DNA from: a virus | Virus record (IMG/VR): IMGVR_UViG_3300045612_000538 | Location: 1 to 54,507 of that record | Strand: one strand, 5' to 3' | Length of the DNA stretch: 54,507 nucleotides | Shown: piece after piece, positions 50,141 to 54,507 of the stretch | Layout of the letters: every line of letters begins with the position of its first letter | Position numbering within the stretch: the stretch's first letter is position 1 | Position numbers and translations under genes: made by a program | The notes under the pieces: model-generated | Database searches by the model: none | What the model saw: the letters and a program-made list of their open reading frames with translations, nothing else | Told to the model about the DNA's origin: nothing

Positions 50141-51772
50141 GTGCTGAGTAGATATTTAGGTCACTTCCCAAAAGAATACAACCCTAGTTCCCAGCAAGTA
50201 AAATTAATTAAAGGTGTTGAGAGAGCGTTTAATAATAGTAAAAAATTTGTTGTTTGTAGTGCTCCAACGGGGTCGGGTAAAAGTTTTTTAGCTAAAACAT
50301 TATCCGGATTAAGTCAAAAACCTTCTACAGAATTTAAAAATTTAATTACTTCATATAAGGCTTATAAGCAAGATTACGTGGGTAATTATAATCATGAAGT
50401 AGAATGCTTATCGGAACCCCCATTCGGGACATTTGCTTTAACTATAACGAAATCACTTCAAGATCAGTATTTAAAATTATTTCCTGATACCGACTTATTA
50501 AAAGGCAAAACTAACTATGCCTGCAATGTAGATACAAGATTCGATGTTGAAACCGCCCCTTGTGTGTTTTTACCAAAGCTGAGGGACGATTGTTGGGAGA
50601 AAAACTTTTGTGCTTACTATACACAAAGAAACAAATCATTACTTTCCCAATTTTCAGTTTTAAACTATAAAATGTTTTTAAGTCTACCAAACCATGTGAA
50701 GCGGAAAAACTTTATTATTTGTGACGAAGCATCGGAATTAGAAGATGAGCTTGTTAAGAGATTTTCTGCAGAAATTATATATGATAAATTAAGAAATTAT
50801 GGTATAGAGTATAAGCCTATTATATCAGAAAACCGTGAAAGAGCGTTTAGCTGGACTAACGATTTAATTTTAACATTAAGCGAAAAAATAAATACACTCA
50901 TAGTAAAAGCATCTAAGAAAGAAGGAGCTTTATCACAGCCTGATCGCATAAAGCTTTTATATTTAAAAAATATTCACCGCTCGTTACTCACCGTAAATGC
51001 AAATTGGAGAGAAAGCGAATACATTGTCGATTTTGATGCAAAAAAAGTTTCATTTTTACCATTACGCGTAAATAGACTTTCCAAACATATCTTCGATTAT
51101 GCTGATAATATTTTGCTTATGTCTGCTACTATTATTGATCATAAAAATTTTGCACGGAGTCTAGGAATAGAAGATTATACGTATGTTGAGGTTGATAGTG
51201 ATTTTGATTCGCAAAAATCTCCTATATATGTAACATCAAAAAATAAGCTTAACTATAAAAATATAAAAAATGTTTTACCTGTTATTTGTGATCAAATAAA
51301 GTCTATTGTCAATCATCATATCACAGAAAAAGGAATTATACATACCCATTCTAATGAAATTACCGAAACATTAAAAACAAAACTTAAAGATAATTGCCGG
51401 TTTTTATTTCGCGATGATCTTACCAATAATGAAGAAATTTTAAAAGAGCATTTTGAATCGCATTTACCAACAATTTTAGTAAGCCCTTCTTTAGCATATG
51501 GTATAGATTTAAAAGACGACTTAGCGCGGTTTCAAATTATAGTAAAATTACCATATCCACCTTTATCATCTAAAAGAATTAAAAAACTTTTTGATTTAGA
51601 TAAAGATTGGTATGAAAATAAAATGCTAAATGCACTAGTACAGGCTTGCGGGCGTGCAACAAGAAGTAAGCAAGATTTTTCAACTACATACATACTGGAT
51701 GGTAATATTTTTAATACACTTAAACGCGTAAAAGTCAAACTTCCGAAATATTTTATAGATAGAATTTGTTAA
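50141..51772 (+). CDS. XPD/DinG-type Fe-S superfamily 2 helicase
   Basis: 543 residues. Walker A is SAPTGSGKS at residues 40-48. Four cysteines C128, C141, C151 and C157 sit between motif I and the DEAH-like IICDEASELED, as in the Fe-S domain of XPD/DinG helicases. LLMSATI (motif III) and VQACGRATRSKQD (motif VI) complete it. It may unwind 5'-3' DNA, perhaps filling a Dda-like role. The GTG at 50141 lies six bases after a TATAAT, once more with no leader. Confidence 0.85.
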   Translation: MLSRYLGHFPKEYNPSSQQVKLIKGVERAFNNSKKFVVCSAPTGSGKSFLAKTLSGLSQKPSTEFKNLITSYKAYKQDYVGNYNHEVECLSEPPFGTFALTITKSLQDQYLKLFPDTDLLKGKTNYACNVDTRFDVETAPCVFLPKLRDDCWEKNFCAYYTQRNKSLLSQFSVLNYKMFLSLPNHVKRKNFIICDEASELEDELVKRFSAEIIYDKLRNYGIEYKPIISENRERAFSWTNDLILTLSEKINTLIVKASKKEGALSQPDRIKLLYLKNIHRSLLTVNANWRESEYIVDFDAKKVSFLPLRVNRLSKHIFDYADNILLMSATIIDHKNFARSLGIEDYTYVEVDSDFDSQKSPIYVTSKNKLNYKNIKNVLPVICDQIKSIVNHHITEKGIIHTHSNEITETLKTKLKDNCRFLFRDDLTNNEEILKEHFESHLPTILVSPSLAYGIDLKDDLARFQIIVKLPYPPLSSKRIKKLFDLDKDWYENKMLNALVQACGRATRSKQDFSTTYILDGNIFNTLKRVKVKLPKYFIDRIC

Positions 51773-51780
51773 ATAATAAA

Positions 51781-52554
51781 GTGAGGAACCGTACATTTAA
51801 TTTCGAGGTAAAGGACCTTGTTACTCAGTTCGTTGCGGCTTTTGACGATATTATTATCAAAAGATACGACAAGAATAGGGTAGCCCAAAGTTTACTTCAA
51901 GTCAGATATGTTTATTCCCCAAAACAAAGAGTAATGTACGATTTGGTCAACAAGGCGCAGAACATAACGGTACCAGTTGTTGCTATAAGCATTTCAAACG
52001 TTGCAAGAGACGAAACTCGTGTTTTTAATAAATTGGCTGGTTTTAATTTCCCTGGGTCAAATTTAAATGTTAAGTCTAATTTTTTAGCTAGCCCAATACC
52101 TATTAACATAACTGTCAATATGTCTATCCTTTCAAAGTTTCAATCTGATATGGATCAGATTATTTCAAACTTTGTACCTTACAACAACCCCTATATAATA
52201 ATATCTTGGAAAATACCATCTGATTTACTAAGTCAAAAACAAGAGATTAGAAGTGAAATATTGTGGAGCGGTAGTATTAATCTTACTTACCCTACTGATA
52301 TAAATGCATCAGAAAAATATAAGATTGTTGGTGATACTTCATTTACAATAAAAGGTTGGATGTTTCAAGTTAAACAGCAAGATGTGGGCAATATCTATCA
52401 AATTGATACTCACTTCCACGCTCAAAGAAATGTTCCACTTTATGATGATGTTACTACATTAATGATGGGTACAAGTACATTGTCTGAAACCGAATCATTT
52501 AGTCTATCTGGTAGCCCTCTTATTACAGATGTTATATACTCATACCCGGGGTGA
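51781..52554 (+). CDS. 15: Tail sheath stabiliser/completion protein gp15-like
   Basis: 257 residues against 272 in T4. FNFEVKDLVTQFVAAFDDII then RVAQSLLQVRYVYSPKQRVM corresponds to the gp15 N-terminal IKR...VPITYASK region; NITVNMSILSKFQSDMDQII and FTIKGWMFQVKQ match its SPIKMIYELSIF...DDM and EVNGWMYP parts. It connects the tail end to the neck. The GTG at 51781 is preferred over the TTG at 51766, which lies inside the helicase end. It precedes portal gp20. Confidence 0.65.
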   Translation: MRNRTFNFEVKDLVTQFVAAFDDIIIKRYDKNRVAQSLLQVRYVYSPKQRVMYDLVNKAQNITVPVVAISISNVARDETRVFNKLAGFNFPGSNLNVKSNFLASPIPINITVNMSILSKFQSDMDQIISNFVPYNNPYIIISWKIPSDLLSQKQEIRSEILWSGSINLTYPTDINASEKYKIVGDTSFTIKGWMFQVKQQDVGNIYQIDTHFHAQRNVPLYDDVTTLMMGTSTLSETESFSLSGSPLITDVIYSYPG

Positions 52555-52583
52555 TGTTTATACCTTTATGTTTGAATACTTTT

Positions 52584-52591
52584 AATAAATA
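52584..52591 (+). promoter_or_regulatory. Late promoter box, leaderless portal start
   Basis: AATAAATA, five bases before the ATG at 52597; the predicted +1 is the A of that ATG. Confidence 0.72.
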
Positions 52592-52596
52592 ATATT

Positions 52597-54390
52597 ATGG
52601 CTGATTCCAATAGGGAAAGTACGTTTGGTCGGGACTTAATGAAGTTTATTTCGAATAAGCTTCCTTACAAAGAACTCTCTCTTGCTGATAAAATTAACGA
52701 TCTTAATCCCAAGTACAATCTATTTTTTGATAAAGGTACAAAGAAAAGCGAAGCTTTAGCAAGACAAAGTGTTTCATCATCTGTCTTATATACAGATGAC
52801 CTTGTAGCCAATGTCTTACAAAATAAAGATTATCACGAATTCATGTATGCAAACATACAACCGGATAAATCTCGCCGGTTAATGGATTATCGCGTTATGG
52901 CAGCTTTTTCAGAAGTTGCTAACGCTTTGGATGAAATATGTGATGAATTTATTAATAAGGATGATAATGGAGAAATAGTAAAGTTAAAATTTCGTGATGT
53001 AAATTTATCAGAAGACGTAAAGCAAGAAATTAAAAAAGAGTTTCAAAAATATATAGGTTATTTTGATTTAGAACATAACGGTTGGGAGTATGTAAGACAA
53101 ATGCTCGTAGATGCAGAGATATATTTTGAACATATTATTCATAAAAAATTTCCCGAAGAAGGTGTTCTTGGCGTAATACAAATACCCTCCGATCTAATTG
53201 ATCCTATTTTTGGTAACGTACAAAACATGTTGATTAAGGGTTATCTTTTAAAGAAGCCTGTTTTTGATTTAAAGAATCCAACTAAGATTATTAAAACTGA
53301 ATTTGTACCTATGGACGTTAATCAAGTAACGTACATTAATTCAGGCATATGGAATGAAAGCAAAACTGTTCGTCTTCCTTTTATAGAAAATGCGCGCCGA
53401 GCATATCGCCAGCTTAGCCTTATAGAAGATTCTATCGTTATTTATAGACTTGTCAGGGCTCCGGAGCGGTTAGTTTTTAATGTTGATGTAGGTAATATGC
53501 CCCCTCCAAAAGCAGAAGCTTACTTAAGAAAGCTTATGCAACAATATTGGAGTAAAAAAACTTTTGATGCTGATCAAGCAGCCACCGTTCAAAAATTTAA
53601 CCCTCAATCAATGTTAGATAGTTTTTGGTTTGCTAAAAGAGCGGGCAGTGAAGGCACTACAGTTACGCCTTTACCTGGTGGCCAGAACCTTGGTGAACTT
53701 ACAGATTTGATGTATTTTGTTCAAAAATTATACAAAGCTTTAAAAGTACCGGTTACGAGAATTAACCCAGAAGACACATACAAAGATGGCGCTGATATTC
53801 TTAGAGAAGAGTTAAAATTTGCTCGATTTATTATAAGGCTACAACAAACTTTTACATCAGGTTTCAAAAACGGCTTTATTACTCATTTAAAGCTTAAAAA
53901 ACTTTGGGAAAAACATGAATTAAAAGAAACACATTTAGATTTATATTTTAATGTTCCAACTAACTTTTATGAGTTAAGGGAAAACCAAAAATTTCAATTA
54001 AAAGCTGAAAACTTTAATGCTATCACTCAGAGTGAATTAGTATCTAAAACTTATGCTCAAAAGAAATACCTTGGTTGGTCTGAAACAGACATTATGGCAA
54101 ATAGAGAATTTTTACGCAAAGATAGAGAATTGCTTTGGGAGTTAGATCAGATTACACAAGGCGGTCCGGATTGGAGAGAGGGTGGGGTAGCTGCCGCGGG
54201 TGGTGGTCAACCATCTGAAGGTGGCGGTGCGTTAGGCGGCCCTAGCGGGTTACCACCGGCCCCTCCTGAATTTGGACCTGGCCCGGGACCTGAAGCTGGT
54301 GGCGCGCCTCCTGCAGGCGGTGCACCGACCCCTGGCGGAGCAGCTCCTGCCGGGGGGGCTGGAGGAGCAGGAGGGCCTACACCGGCTTAA
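52597..54390 (+). CDS. 20: Portal vertex protein gp20
   Basis: Dodecameric portal for DNA entry and tail joining. 597 residues against 524 in T4. RRLMDYRVMAAFSEVANALDEICDEF near residue 95, DLIDPIFGNVQN, YRLVRAPERLVFNVDVGNMP and FWFAKRAGSEGTTVTPLPGGQ are portal landmarks. Residues about 525-597 are an extra Gly/Pro/Ala-rich tail. Its ATG is at the predicted transcription start. The gp14/gp15/gp17/gp20 set is present but gene order differs from T4. Confidence 0.95.
   Translation: MADSNRESTFGRDLMKFISNKLPYKELSLADKINDLNPKYNLFFDKGTKKSEALARQSVSSSVLYTDDLVANVLQNKDYHEFMYANIQPDKSRRLMDYRVMAAFSEVANALDEICDEFINKDDNGEIVKLKFRDVNLSEDVKQEIKKEFQKYIGYFDLEHNGWEYVRQMLVDAEIYFEHIIHKKFPEEGVLGVIQIPSDLIDPIFGNVQNMLIKGYLLKKPVFDLKNPTKIIKTEFVPMDVNQVTYINSGIWNESKTVRLPFIENARRAYRQLSLIEDSIVIYRLVRAPERLVFNVDVGNMPPPKAEAYLRKLMQQYWSKKTFDADQAATVQKFNPQSMLDSFWFAKRAGSEGTTVTPLPGGQNLGELTDLMYFVQKLYKALKVPVTRINPEDTYKDGADILREELKFARFIIRLQQTFTSGFKNGFITHLKLKKLWEKHELKETHLDLYFNVPTNFYELRENQKFQLKAENFNAITQSELVSKTYAQKKYLGWSETDIMANREFLRKDRELLWELDQITQGGPDWREGGVAAAGGGQPSEGGGALGGPSGLPPAPPEFGPGPGPEAGGAPPAGGAPTPGGAAPAGGAGGAGGPTPA
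54164..54390 (+). repeat. GC-rich Gly/Pro/Ala low-complexity tail of gp20
   Basis: About 75 codons encoding imperfect GGAPPAGGAPTPGG-type units, with base composition markedly richer in G and C than the rest of the window. It extends the portal beyond the T4 length. Confidence 0.8.
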
Positions 54391-54394
54391 TTAA

Positions 54395-54507
54395 ATGGAT
54401 TGCTCCTCTGTAACACCTATTTCAGCTTTTCAAAGTACAAATCTTAATAGTAAGATTGATTCATTTTCCCGTCTAGGTAATCGTATTAGCCGGTCTATGG
54501 GCGCTCC
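54395..54507 (+). CDS. Start of an unidentified late gene, cut by window end
   Basis: 37 codons are visible: MDCSSVTPISAFQSTNLNSK then IDSFSRLGNRISRSMGAP. The ATG follows the portal stop by four bases, so it is in the same late operon. Too short to identify; a baseplate or head gene is likely from position. Confidence 0.5.
   Translation, partial: MDCSSVTPISAFQSTNLNSKIDSFSRLGNRISRSMGA

Noticed and set aside
1-54507. tRNA genes, CRISPR arrays, insertion sequences, integrase or att sites
   Set aside because: None could be recognised by reading both strands; no tool scan was possible.

Overview
The window is a strongly AT-rich, almost fully coding segment of a large T4-like myovirus (tailed dsDNA phage). 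It carries a near-complete T4-type replication, recombination and late-transcription set: clamp gp45, SSB gp32, helicase gp41, primase gp61-like, UvsX, UvsY, UvsW, polymerase gp43, gp46/gp47, late sigma gp55, and probable gp62 and gp31 equivalents. It also carries T4-type morphogenesis genes: terminase gp17, neck gp14, sheath-completion gp15-like and portal gp20. Divergence from T4, the bS21 homologue, the glycan cluster and the scattered preQ0 genes fit a marine or aquatic T4-like phage. The host cannot be named from this sequence. I saw no tRNA, CRISPR, insertion sequence or integrase. No stretch above about 300 bases lacks a gene.

Layout. 1-3652: terminase (minus, cut by the window edge), an acidic CTS-bearing protein, a small protein and neck gp14. 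3649-15832: mostly minus-strand genes, namely unknowns, primase, a sugar reductase, clamp, SSB, a bS21 homologue, a DHH phosphoesterase, helicase, a glycosyltransferase and a glutamine amidotransferase. 15868-28139: QueC, UvsX, polymerase, a glycosyltransferase, gp46/gp47, gp55, UvsW and UvsY on the minus strand, with one plus-strand virion-type gene. 28174-40563: a mosaic of short units in both directions. It is rich in proteins with a capsid-targeting-like N-terminus, including a KxDG nucleotidyltransferase, an NMNAT-like enzyme and a retropepsin-like protease. FolE, QueD and QueE, a PhoH ATPase and a P-loop kinase are also here. 40598-48006: a plus-strand glycan operon with six glycosyltransferase-like genes, an epimerase, a methyltransferase and a GDP-mannose 3,5-epimerase. 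48008-54507: DUF366, gp62-like, GroES-like, an SH3-like protein, an XPD/DinG-type Fe-S helicase, gp15-like, portal gp20 and the start of one more gene.

Three themes tie the window together. (1) A T4-type late promoter box (NATAAATA) lies 5-7 bases before the start codon of at least twelve genes. With T4 spacing, transcription would begin at or within about two bases of the start codon, so late mRNAs would be leaderless. The phage also encodes a ribosomal protein bS21 homologue. (2) A dispersed family of otherwise unrelated proteins shares a short aromatic/amphipathic N-terminus, often followed by an (L/I)xE site. This resembles the T4 capsid-targeting sequence removed by the prohead protease, and suggests a large set of proteins packaged in the head and injected. 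(3) All enzymes for GTP to preQ0 (FolE, QueD, QueE, QueC) are present but scattered, pointing to 7-deazaguanine DNA or tRNA modification; no DpdA-like transglycosylase is in this window.

All functional calls come from reading the translations by eye. No database search was run.
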